Assembly: GCA_025964695.1 (NCBI GenBank)
Contig: JAOPYK010000170.1
Span: forward strand, 1 to 64,000
Direction of reading: 5' to 3'
From: Streptosporangiaceae bacterium
GTDB taxonomy: Bacteria; Actinomycetota; Actinomycetes; Streptosporangiales; Streptosporangiaceae
DNA length: 64,000 nt
Made by a program: the position numbers and the translations under genes. Every line of letters begins with the position of its first letter. Within the stretch, counting starts at the first letter, position 1. The notes below the pieces were generated by a model, which saw nothing but the letters and a program-made list of their open reading frames with translations, was not told the origin of the DNA and made no database searches. This document shows, piece by piece, positions 17,449 through 25,543 of the stretch.

Positions 17449-19494
17449 TCAGGAACCGGTGCGCCGGTGACGCGCGCAGCGGGCGCTGCCGACGCTGTCA
17501 CCGGTCCCGGCGTAGAGCGTCCGCGCCCGCTCCCAGTCGGCCAGCGCCCCGCCGGGATGCCGCTGATACCAGTGCACGATGCCGCGCAGCTCCAGGGTGT
17601 GGGCCTCACCGCCCGCGTCCTGGAGGGCCTCGGCCAGATCGAGCGCATGGCCCAGCCGGCCGTGCGCCGAGTCGTACTCCGCGTCACGGATGTCGATCGC
17701 GGCGAGGTTGAGCAGATCGGTCAGCTTGCCGTGGCTGTCGCGCGGGGGCCGTGCGGCGCGGCACAGCCGTACGTTCTCGCGGGCGGCCTCGTAGTCCTCC
17801 AGCTCCAGCTGGAGCAGCGCCCACTCGGTGTGCAGCTGCGGGCGGCACGGCGACTTGTCACGCAGGCCGGCCGTGACGCGGTCCAGCCGGTGCCTCGCCT
17901 CCTCCAGGTCCCCGCGGGCGCGGGCCATGGCCGCCAGCCGTACCTCGGCGATGGCACGGGCCGCCTGGTCACCGAGCTGCTGCGCCTGCTCGGCCATCAC
18001 CTCGGCGACCGCCTCACGGTCACTCGGCCGCTGCTCGCGGGCGAACCAGAGGTCGAGGACGTCGGCGATCCGCCACAGATGCTCTGCCGCCGCGCGAGGC
18101 GGAGCGGGCATGCTCAGCAGCCGCAGCAGGGTGACGTCGGCGGTCTCGAGCCATTCCTTCGCCTCGCGCCGCTCGCCCTCCGCGCCCGCCGCGTCGAGCG
18201 CGTCGGCATGCCCGGCCGCGAGCCCGGCGTAGTGCACGGCGAGCCGCACCAGCGCCCTGGCCCGGGCCCGCGGGCGTACGGGGTCGGCCAGTGCCGCGGC
18301 CTGCGTCGCCAGCCGGTACCGCGACGAGGTCCGCTCGACCATGAACCGCGCGGCGAGCTCGGCGAGCAGCACGCTCACCCGGTGCCGGGGCAGCCGGGTC
18401 AGCTCGCCCAGCGCGTCGTCGGAATACTCCGCGCCGGGCGCCTGCGCCAGCAGCGCCAGCAGGCGGAGGGCGCCCGCCGAGGCGCCGTCGAGCTGCCGAC
18501 GGAGGATGGCGTTCAGCTCGAAGTTCTCCTCGTGCTGGCGCAGGTCGGCGAGCAGCGCCTCGAACGACACCTCACGGTTCCTGGCCAGCCACCGGCCCAG
18601 CTCGATCACCACCCGCGGAAGCTGGAGGTAGTCGTCGGCGAGCCGCCGCGCGTGGGCCGGATCGGCGTTGATCCGCCGGGCTATCGAGTTGTCGGGCGCC
18701 ACCCGGCGCCTGCGCCACCAGCGGGTCAGAGCGGCCTCCGGAGGCCGGGCCGCGTCCTGGGCGCCGAGCAGGGCGAGCGCGTCGCGCGCCCGCAGCCGCT
18801 GCGGCTCGACCCGGGCGGCCTCCGGCGGCAGCTCGTCCACCGGAAGGTCCCCGGCGATGATCACGTAGGCGCCGCGGACACGATGGGAGATCCAGCGCAC
18901 CTGAGCAGCGCCGGAGACGTTGTCCAGGACCAGGACCGTGCCCAGCAGAGCGCCTTCGGCCAGCTCGGCCGCCCGGTCGGAGCGGCTCTCGAACAGGCGC
19001 GGCTCGACCCCCAGGGTGCGCAGCACCTGAATCCGCGCTCGCCGCCCGTCGTCCGGCGCCAGCCCCTGCAGGTCGACATAGCGGTGCCGGTCCTCCTCGG
19101 GTACCAGCTCACGCGCCGCCTTGATCGCGACCGAACCCGCCCCGATGCCGTCGGGGCCGTGGACCACCGCCACACCGTGCGCCCGGGCACCGGCAACGGT
19201 CTTGTCCACGTCGCCGTCCCGGCCGATCAGCTCCCCCACGTGCGGCAGCGGCAGGGCGACCTGGCTGGTCCCGTCGTCGTCGGAGCCCACCGGCGACCAG
19301 TGCCGCAGGGACCACAGACCCAGATAGATCAGCAGGCCGGCCACCATCACGATCACCGGGACCCACTGGCCGAGGGCGCTCAGCTCGTTGGCGGTCACCT
19401 CACGGACGAAGCCGAGGACGCCGCCGGCGATGGCGGTGCTCCCGCTGACCTGAGCCAGCACCTCGATCTGGCGCCGCCGCCCCCGGGGGTTCAA
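17449..19494 (-). CDS. Membrane-anchored NB-ARC-like/TPR protein with degenerate P-loop
   Basis: This 681-residue protein has a probable membrane helix at 44-63 (WVPVIVMVAGLLIYLGLWSL), an NB-ARC/STAND-like nucleotide-binding region (about 85-400) and a helical TPR-rich half (about 430-670). The Walker A site reads HGPDGIGAGS at about 112-121, where family members have GxGK[ST]; both the Lys and the following Ser/Thr are replaced. The Walker B-like strand VLVLDN (about 187-192) remains. The start is TTG, overlapping the stop of the fused permease (TTGA). It is last in a four-gene overlapping operon with an ABC-type binding protein, permease and inactive-looking ATPase. A role as receptor or scaffold for that complex is inference. 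Frames reaching back to 20691 are shadow. Confidence 0.82.
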   Translation of the reverse strand: MNPRGRRRQIEVLAQVSGSTAIAGGVLGFVREVTANELSALGQWVPVIVMVAGLLIYLGLWSLRHWSPVGSDDDGTSQVALPLPHVGELIGRDGDVDKTVAGARAHGVAVVHGPDGIGAGSVAIKAARELVPEEDRHRYVDLQGLAPDDGRRARIQVLRTLGVEPRLFESRSDRAAELAEGALLGTVLVLDNVSGAAQVRWISHRVRGAYVIIAGDLPVDELPPEAARVEPQRLRARDALALLGAQDAARPPEAALTRWWRRRRVAPDNSIARRINADPAHARRLADDYLQLPRVVIELGRWLARNREVSFEALLADLRQHEENFELNAILRRQLDGASAGALRLLALLAQAPGAEYSDDALGELTRLPRHRVSVLLAELAARFMVERTSSRYRLATQAAALADPVRPRARARALVRLAVHYAGLAAGHADALDAAGAEGERREAKEWLETADVTLLRLLSMPAPPRAAAEHLWRIADVLDLWFAREQRPSDREAVAEVMAEQAQQLGDQAARAIAEVRLAAMARARGDLEEARHRLDRVTAGLRDKSPCRPQLHTEWALLQLELEDYEAARENVRLCRAARPPRDSHGKLTDLLNLAAIDIRDAEYDSAHGRLGHALDLAEALQDAGGEAHTLELRGIVHWYQRHPGGALADWERARTLYAGTGDSVGSARCARHRRTGS

Positions 19495-21170
19495 CGCCGC
19501 ACCCCTTCGGTGAGGCCGCGGACCAGCCACTTCCCGGTGGCGAGCACCAGCCCGAGCGGGAGGACCGTGGCCACGACGGCTCCGGCCGCCAGCACCCCGG
19601 TCGACGTCGCGAACTGACGTGCCTGCTCCATCAAGACCAGGGTGACCTGCCCGGACTCGGGTCCGCCGAGCAACAGGCCGACCACCAGATCGTTCCATAC
19701 CAGCACGAACTCCAGCACGGCAACGGTGACCACCGCAGGCAGGCTCCGGGCGACGACCGCGAACAGCGCGGACCCCGGCTCCGGATCGATCTGGCGGGCC
19801 CGCACGACCTTGGGTGGTATCGACGCGAACGCCGCGCGCAGCAGCAGGACCGCCAGTGGCACCCCGAGAGCGACGTGGACCACGGTCAGGGCGGTCGGAG
19901 CGCCGAAGAGGTGCAGCCGGTCGAACACCTGCCCCAGCGCCACGATCACCGTCTGCGGTGGCACCACGGCCAGTACGGCACTGACCGCGATGAGGATCCG
20001 GGTCATCCTCCTGGGCAGGTCGCCCCAGGCGAGGGCGTAGGCGGCGGGCGCGGCGACGACGACGAGCAGCAACGCCGCGACCAGGGACCGTGTCCCGGTG
20101 CTGAGCAGCGCATGGGCCAGTTCGCCGCTCTGGAACGCCTCCCGGTACGAGCCGAGGCCGAACCCGCCGGTCCACCAGCCGCCCCCCGCGGCGGCCCGCG
20201 GCGTCCGGAACGACTCGATCACCAGCACGGCCGGCGGCAGCGCCCACGCGGCGATCGCCACGATGCCGGCCACCCGCCCCGTCCTGGTGGGCTCGCGCAC
20301 CACGGGCGTCTCGGTCCGGCTGGGCCATTCCCGGCTCAGGCCCCACAGCACCGCGAGCGCGACGGCCGCGACGAACAGGAAGGGCAGCACGGCCAGCGCC
20401 GCGGAACCGCCGGTGCCCAGATCGCTGCGCCACCGCCACCAGTGCAGGGCGACGACGTCGACGTCGTCCTGGACGGAACCGGGGGCGGCGAGCAGGATCA
20501 GGTCGAACACCCGGACCGCCGCGACCAGCACGATCATCAGCACCAGCGCGGCGACCGGGAAGAGCGCCGGGACGATGACGGTCACGAACCGCCGCGGGCC
20601 ACCCGCCCCGAAGGCGCGTGCCATCCGGATCAGGCTGCGGGGGAGCCCGGTGACGCCGGCCCTGAACACGACCATGGCCAGCCCCACCCACTGCCAGGAG
20701 AACGCCAGGGCCAGCACCATCCAGATCCAGCCGGGCCCCAGGAAGATGATCCGATGGCCGGTCATCGCGCTGATCGTGCCCTCCGGCTCGAACAGCAGCC
20801 GGAACGCCACGCCCGTCACCAGCCCCGACACCGCGATCGGAGCGGCCAGCGCACCGACCCGGCGGGCCCCGCGCAGCGGCCGAACCAGCGCCAGGCCGGC
20901 CAGGCAGACCACCAGCGCGAGGACGAGCCAGCCCAGGCTGTCGGCGATCGCGTGCCGCACCTGGCCGTCGCCCAGGATAGAGGCGTAGTTCCGGAGCCCG
21001 CCCCGCAGGCTCACGACCACGGTCGCCGCCAGCGGCACCACCAAGACCGCACCGACCAGCAGCATCGCGGGCAGCAGATACAGCACCGGACGCCAGGGCC
21101 GCGGCGGGTGGCCTCGGACGGGCGATCGCGTGTCCTCCCGCCCGACCACCTCCAGCAGTTCCCCGCTCAC
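19491..21170 (-). CDS. Fused MalF/MalG-type ABC transporter permease
   Basis: This single 559-residue chain contains two binding-protein-dependent permease domains, about 25-285 and 300-559, each with roughly six membrane segments. Both halves keep a recognisable but weakened EAA loop before a Leu/Pro (MARAFGAGGPRRFVTVIVPA near 185; RARQIDPEPGSALFAVVARSLP near 455), the contact site for an ATPase. Family members of the carbohydrate-importer class normally use two genes. It overlaps the lipoprotein gene by 4 bp upstream and the TPR gene by 4 bp downstream. Substrate unknown. The altered ATPase encoded first in the operon suggests it may not work as a normal pump. Confidence 0.85.
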   Translation of the reverse strand: MSGELLEVVGREDTRSPVRGHPPRPWRPVLYLLPAMLLVGAVLVVPLAATVVVSLRGGLRNYASILGDGQVRHAIADSLGWLVLALVVCLAGLALVRPLRGARRVGALAAPIAVSGLVTGVAFRLLFEPEGTISAMTGHRIIFLGPGWIWMVLALAFSWQWVGLAMVVFRAGVTGLPRSLIRMARAFGAGGPRRFVTVIVPALFPVAALVLMIVLVAAVRVFDLILLAAPGSVQDDVDVVALHWWRWRSDLGTGGSAALAVLPFLFVAAVALAVLWGLSREWPSRTETPVVREPTRTGRVAGIVAIAAWALPPAVLVIESFRTPRAAAGGGWWTGGFGLGSYREAFQSGELAHALLSTGTRSLVAALLLVVVAAPAAYALAWGDLPRRMTRILIAVSAVLAVVPPQTVIVALGQVFDRLHLFGAPTALTVVHVALGVPLAVLLLRAAFASIPPKVVRARQIDPEPGSALFAVVARSLPAVVTVAVLEFVLVWNDLVVGLLLGGPESGQVTLVLMEQARQFATSTGVLAAGAVVATVLPLGLVLATGKWLVRGLTEGVRR

Positions 21171-22396
21171 GGCCGTCCCCGGCTCGCCCGGTCGAGCGCG
21201 CCGACCGCTTCGGGGATCGCCGCGCCGGCGGCCGAGGGCCGTTCCGCCACGGCGGCGAAGAAGTCCTTGAAGATCTTCCAGGTGCCGCGCCCGTCGGCGC
21301 CCGAGAGGCGGCCGCCCAGCTGGTCGGAGAGGCCGAAGGTCACACTGCCACCACGGATGTCGTCGGCGAGCACCGACATTCCCGCCGGATAGTCGTGCAC
21401 CGCCGGGTCGAGGGACAGGAAACCGCCCTGGGCGGCCCAGACCGACGCCGCCTCAGGTGCGGTCAGCCATTCGATCAGCGCCCGGCCGCCCGAGCCGCCC
21501 GGTTCGAGCAGTACGGCCGCGTCGCCGCCGACGACCAGGGGCCGTTGCTCGCCGGCACCGCAGGGGAACCGGAACCAGCGCGCCGCCACGGCGCGCGAGC
21601 CGTACAACCTGATGATCGGGAAGTAGAAGTCGGCCCCGGCGACCATGGCGGCGTGACCGTGCCGGAAGACGTCGAGCACGGACTCGTCGTACTGGGTGAC
21701 CAGGGCGCGGGCCGGCCCGCCAGGGAATGCTCCGGGAATGCTCCAGATCTCGGCGAGGCGTCCCAGCGCGGCGGCGACGTTCGGGTGCCGCCATGAGACG
21801 GTCTCGTCGATGAGGCCCTGGTAGGTGGCGGGAGAGATGGCGAGCAGGGCGTTGGCGAACCAGTCGGCGAGCACCCAGCCGTCCGCCGCGCCGATCGCCA
21901 GCGGGGCGTGCCCGGCCGCGGCCAGCGCGCGGCAGGTGGACACCCATTCCTCCCACGTCTGCGGCACTGTGCGGAGCAGGTCGGGGCGGTACCAGACCAG
22001 TGACTTGTGGGCGGCCTTGAACCAGGCCCCGTAGACCTGACCGCCGGCCGTCAGCAGACGCTCCCACGCCTGGGGGGCGCCCGGCGCCGGATTCATCGGC
22101 ACCAGGTCCCGATGCTCGGCGCCGATCAGGCTGGGCTGGGAGACCATCGCGATGTCGGGTGCGGCGGTGCCCGCCACCTGATCGCCGATCAGCGCCGGAA
22201 GATCGTTGCCTGCGGACAGCACCTCGACCTGCCAGGCGTCGCGACCCGGGAACCCGGCGATGACCTTGCGGAACCGGGTGAGCTCCCAGCCGCTCCACAC
22301 GGCGGCCACCCGCACCACCGGCCGGTCCCCGCAGCCGGCCGCGGCACCGGCAACGGTGATCATGACGAGGGCGCGCAGCGCGTCCCTACGGCGCAT
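21167..22396 (-). CDS. Extracellular solute-binding lipoprotein (carbohydrate class)
   Basis: This 409-residue binding protein of the SBP_bac_1/MalE-like class begins with a double-Arg signal peptide (MRRRDALRALVMITVAGAAA) and a probable lipobox ending in Cys 22. Typical blocks are APDIAMV, PQTWEEWVSTCRAL near 145-158, and GHAAMVAGADFYFP near 255. The C-terminal region has FxxFF-type aromatic residues (IFKDFFAA). It overlaps the upstream ATPase-like gene by 11 bp and the permease by 4 bp. It should present a ligand, perhaps a sugar, to the fused permease. The ligand cannot be read from sequence. Confidence 0.87.
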   Translation of the reverse strand: MRRRDALRALVMITVAGAAAGCGDRPVVRVAAVWSGWELTRFRKVIAGFPGRDAWQVEVLSAGNDLPALIGDQVAGTAAPDIAMVSQPSLIGAEHRDLVPMNPAPGAPQAWERLLTAGGQVYGAWFKAAHKSLVWYRPDLLRTVPQTWEEWVSTCRALAAAGHAPLAIGAADGWVLADWFANALLAISPATYQGLIDETVSWRHPNVAAALGRLAEIWSIPGAFPGGPARALVTQYDESVLDVFRHGHAAMVAGADFYFPIIRLYGSRAVAARWFRFPCGAGEQRPLVVGGDAAVLLEPGGSGGRALIEWLTAPEAASVWAAQGGFLSLDPAVHDYPAGMSVLADDIRGGSVTFGLSDQLGGRLSGADGRGTWKIFKDFFAAVAERPSAAGAAIPEAVGALDRASRGRP

Positions 22397-22979
22397 CGGT
22401 GATCGCCTCCGGCATCAGCGGCACACCCAGCGCCGCCCCCCGGTCCGGGGAGTCGGTGATCACCAGGACGGCGACGTCCTGACCGCGGGCGGCCGCGACC
22501 GCGGCCCGGCACAGTGTCTCGCCGCGCCGGTCCTCGATCACGATCGCCCCGGGCAGGCTCTCGCGGCACAGGGCCCGCGCCACCGCGACCTGGAGCCGCT
22601 GCACCGGGGAGAGCTCGTGCGGGCGCAGGCCACGGACGCTCTCGAGCTGGAGATCCTGGAGCCGCCGGCGGACCCGGGACCGGTGGGCGCGCCCGCAGCC
22701 GTATGCCACGTTGCGCTCGACGGTGAGGTGCGGCAGCAGGCCCCCGCCCGGCGGGACCAGGGTGATGCCGCGGTGGCCCGGGGGCAGGCCGGTGACATCG
22801 CGGCCGTCGAGCCGTACGGCACCCCGCACCGGAGGGGAGAGCCCGACCAGCACCTCGGCCAGGGCGGACCCGGCGGCAGGGGCGGCGACGACGACCGCCG
22901 ACTCCGTGACACCGCCGTCCACACGCAAGCGGGTGCCCGCTGCCTCCCAGACCAGAGCATGCAGCTGCAGGCCCTTCAC
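22386..22979 (-). CDS. ABC ATPase-like protein lacking all catalytic motifs
   Basis: The 197-residue protein keeps the overall order of an ABC nucleotide-binding domain but each motif is altered. Walker A is AAPAAGSAL (about 32-40) with no Lys. The Q-loop segment reads LVPPGGGLLPHLTVERNV, where VFQ...LFPHLTV is usual. The signature is LSPVQRLQVAVARAL (about 123-137). Walker B ends IVIED, with Glu and Asp exchanged, and the switch His is Thr (LVITDSPDRG). I start at GTG 22979 because GAGGGAGAG precedes it; an ATG at 23045 would add 22 unlike residues. It is first of four overlapping genes, and its binding to the fused permease EAA loops is plausible. ATP hydrolysis is not expected. Confidence 0.78.
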   Translation of the reverse strand: MKGLQLHALVWEAAGTRLRVDGGVTESAVVVAAPAAGSALAEVLVGLSPPVRGAVRLDGRDVTGLPPGHRGITLVPPGGGLLPHLTVERNVAYGCGRAHRSRVRRRLQDLQLESVRGLRPHELSPVQRLQVAVARALCRESLPGAIVIEDRRGETLCRAAVAAARGQDVAVLVITDSPDRGAALGVPLMPEAITDAP

Positions 22980-23182
22980 ATCTCTCCCTCGGCTCCCGGC
23001 AAGGGGCGTCTGTGGGCTGTCGCTCCGTATGATGTACGGCACCATAACGCGGCATCGCGAGATGATGTAACCCTCAAACGACGCGTGCCACGGCCCCTCC
23101 CGGCAGCGCGCTTCGCGAGGAGACCGCGGCCGCAGGCGCCCTCAGCCGGCCGGACCGGCTTCCGCCGGAGGTCAAGGGCCTC

Positions 23183-24079
23183 CTACTGCCAGGCTTCGGT
23201 GATGGGACTGGCCGACGAGGCGTTGCCGGCGTGGGACGTGCGGTACATGTCCTCGATCGTCCGCAGCAGGTCGTAGTGGCCGTACGAGGCCGGGTAGCTC
23301 CCGGTCTTGACATGCGCTCCGTAGAACAGCGTCGGGATCCGGTTGCCCGCGCTGCTGTCGTCCTCGTCGGTGGTGACGATCAGCACGCTGTTGTGCGCTC
23401 GCGCCCAGGAGGCGTAGGAGCCCAGCTTGTCGCGCAGCCAGGTGTCGCCGGTGCGCACCGAGCAGTCGTGCATGTCGTTGCACAGGTTCGGGATCACGAA
23501 CGACACCGTCGGCAGGGTGGAGAGGTCGGACGGCCACTCGGCGAACGTGTGCCCGGTCGAGGCGGGCACGTTGCTGAAGGAGAACCACGGGTTGTGCTTA
23601 CGGGCATACCTCGTCGAACTCTTGATGCAGACGGTGGAGCCCTCCGCGGGCAGGCCCTCGTTGTAGCTGCCCCAGGAATGGCCCGCGTCGGTGATCTCCT
23701 TGGCCAGGTTGGCGGTGCCGTACGGGGAGCCCGGCGGCGGGCAGGCGTCATTGGTGATGCCCTGGGTGCTGCCGGAGAACATCGCGAAGTAGTTGGGCTC
23801 ACTGGGGTGGGCCTCGGCGGAGAAGTTGGTGAAGTTCGCGCCGCCGTCGGCTAGGGAGTTGATGTAAGGGGCGTTGGGGCTGCCGATGATCTGGGAGTAC
23901 GCGTGGTTCTCGAAGACGACCACGACGACATGGTCGGGGGCCGGGAGGACCGTCGCGTGTGCGGCCGGGTGCAGACAGGCGGCGGTGGCGAGTGCCATGA
24001 GACCGGCGGCCGGGACGGCGGCGGCCCGGCGCCCGCGTCGGCGCCGCGCGAGACGGAGTACGGCCGGATGTTCCTGCAC
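23183..24079 (-). CDS. Secreted phosphoesterase (AcpA/phospholipase C-like)
   Basis: This 298-residue exported hydrolase belongs to the alkaline-phosphatase superfamily phosphoesterase family. A basic N-terminus (RLARRRRGRR, not a clear Tat motif) and a hydrophobic stretch form the signal peptide. The mature enzyme starts near DHVVVVVFENHAYSQIIG, whose ENHxY is the first metal site. HPSEPNYFAMFSG carries the nucleophile region, TTDEDD and GHYDLLRTIED the later metal ligands. I chose GTG 24079 because CAGGAGG lies just upstream. A larger paralogue with an added propeller lies at 55602-57791. The substrate may be a phosphate mono- or diester; no clear PHO box was found. Confidence 0.88.
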   Translation of the reverse strand: MQEHPAVLRLARRRRGRRAAAVPAAGLMALATAACLHPAAHATVLPAPDHVVVVVFENHAYSQIIGSPNAPYINSLADGGANFTNFSAEAHPSEPNYFAMFSGSTQGITNDACPPPGSPYGTANLAKEITDAGHSWGSYNEGLPAEGSTVCIKSSTRYARKHNPWFSFSNVPASTGHTFAEWPSDLSTLPTVSFVIPNLCNDMHDCSVRTGDTWLRDKLGSYASWARAHNSVLIVTTDEDDSSAGNRIPTLFYGAHVKTGSYPASYGHYDLLRTIEDMYRTSHAGNASSASPITEAWQ

Positions 24080-24335
24080 AGAGACCTCCTGGGGAGCCGG
24101 GTATGGCCCGGCCCCGCACCGTGTCACCGGCGCACACGCGCTGCCTGCAATGAGGTTGCCACGGGTGGCCGTTCAGATCTACGCGACATTGAGTGAAATT
24201 GCCGTTGAAAGCAAGGCAAAACGCGCCGTGGTCAAGTCTTTGCAGATCTAAGGAGCTCGTCAGCTGTGACGGCAGGAGGTGTTTCCGCCAGGCAGGCACC
24301 CTGTGCCGGCGGGGATTTCAGGCTCCGGGCGGCGC

Positions 24336-25394
24336 TCAGCGATCGTGCCGGGTGACCAGCCGCGCCAGTCCTTCGAGCTCGGCGGCCGCCTGCTCCTGGG
24401 GGCGGGCGGCGTAGAGCCGGTGCAGCGCCTCGGCCAGCTGATGGTCCGCGTGGGCCTGGCTCCACGCGCGCCCGTCCGCGAGGTCGATGAGCTCCGCGGC
24501 ATGAACGAGGTCGGCGTCCGAGAGCGGCTGATCGCGGTGATAGAGCTGGGCCAGCTCGTCTCCGGCGGCCGTGCCGGAGCACAGGGCGGCCACCACGGGC
24601 AGGGATTTCTTACGGTTGTGCAGGTCGGAATGGACCGGCTTGCCGGTCACTGCCGGGTCTCCCCAGATGCCCAGGACGTCGTCGACGAGCTGGAAGGCCA
24701 GGCCCAGCTTCTCGCCGAAGGCGCGCAGGTGCCCGATCTGCTCGGGGTCGCCGTCCCCGAACGAGGCACCGAGCGCGCAGGCGCACCCCATCAGGGCGCC
24801 GGTCTTCCCGCCCGCCATGCCCAGGCACTCGGCCAGGCCGACGTCCGCGCGTCCCTCGAACGCCATGTCCGAGCTCTGGCCTTCCACCAGATCCTGCACG
24901 GCGGCGGAGAGCATCCGGGTGCCCGCCTGGGCGGCGGGATGGCGGCCGGCCGCGACGACGTCGAAGGCCAGGGTCAGCAGCGCGTCCCCCACCAGGATGG
25001 CCGCGTTGGTCCCGAACACGCTCCAGGCCGTGGGGCGATGGCGGCGGGTCGGGTCGCCGTCCATCACGTCGTCGTGCAGCAGGGAGAAGTTGTGCGCGAG
25101 TTCGACCGCGACCGCGGCGGGCACCGCGGCGGCGTGGCCGCCACCGACGGCACCGGCGGCCAGCAGGACCAGGGTGGGACGGATCGCCTTCCCGCCGTCG
25201 GTGACGGTCGGCCGTCCCCGCTCGTCCCACCAGCCGAAGTGATAGCCGCTGATCAGGCGCATCGCGCCGGGCAGCGTGTCGACCGCCTCCCGCAGCGCCG
25301 GATCGACGATGACGCGGCTCCAGGTCAGCACCTCGTGTGCCGACCGGCCCTCGGTCATCTCCTCAGTGGGGGCCATCTGCCTGACACCTTTCAT
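24336..25394 (-). CDS. Polyprenyl synthetase of the encapsulin-cargo type
   Basis: This 352-residue trans-isoprenyl diphosphate synthase makes linear prenyl diphosphates from IPP and an allylic starter. The first aspartate-rich motif lies in LLHDDVMDGD near 106-115 and the second in QLVDDVLGIWGD near 237-248, with GKAIRPTLVLLA upstream. The YHFGWWDERG segment near 51-60 is shared with transferases that serve as cargo of family 2 encapsulins, and the broken gene just upstream encodes such a shell. Only about 32 residues precede the catalytic VDPALREAVDTLP, and no start codon lies further upstream in frame. The long disordered cargo-loading tail usual in these partners therefore seems absent. 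Confidence 0.88.
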   Translation of the reverse strand: MKGVRQMAPTEEMTEGRSAHEVLTWSRVIVDPALREAVDTLPGAMRLISGYHFGWWDERGRPTVTDGGKAIRPTLVLLAAGAVGGGHAAAVPAAVAVELAHNFSLLHDDVMDGDPTRRHRPTAWSVFGTNAAILVGDALLTLAFDVVAAGRHPAAQAGTRMLSAAVQDLVEGQSSDMAFEGRADVGLAECLGMAGGKTGALMGCACALGASFGDGDPEQIGHLRAFGEKLGLAFQLVDDVLGIWGDPAVTGKPVHSDLHNRKKSLPVVAALCSGTAAGDELAQLYHRDQPLSDADLVHAAELIDLADGRAWSQAHADHQLAEALHRLYAARPQEQAAAELEGLARLVTRHDR

Positions 25395-25543
25395 CGCCTC
25401 ATCGCGTGCCTGCCGAAACCCGGGGCCCGGGCCGCGAAACCATCCGGAGACCCGGCGCCGGGCGCTGCGAATGCCGCCGCCCGAATGCCGGACGAGACCG
25501 GGGCGCCGGCCTCAGCCGAGACCGCCGCCCCACCGCCCGGCCG

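Noticed and set aside
19495-20691. Extension of the TPR-protein frame to 20691 on the minus strand
   Set aside because: It reads through the fused permease gene in another frame and is Arg/Gly-rich shadow. The TTG at 19494 overlaps the permease stop and fits the operon.
24080-24250. Possible PHO box before the phosphoesterase gene
   Set aside because: TTTCAAC and TTTCAC lie near each other, but the spacing is 12, not 11, and neither matches the GTTCACC consensus well.
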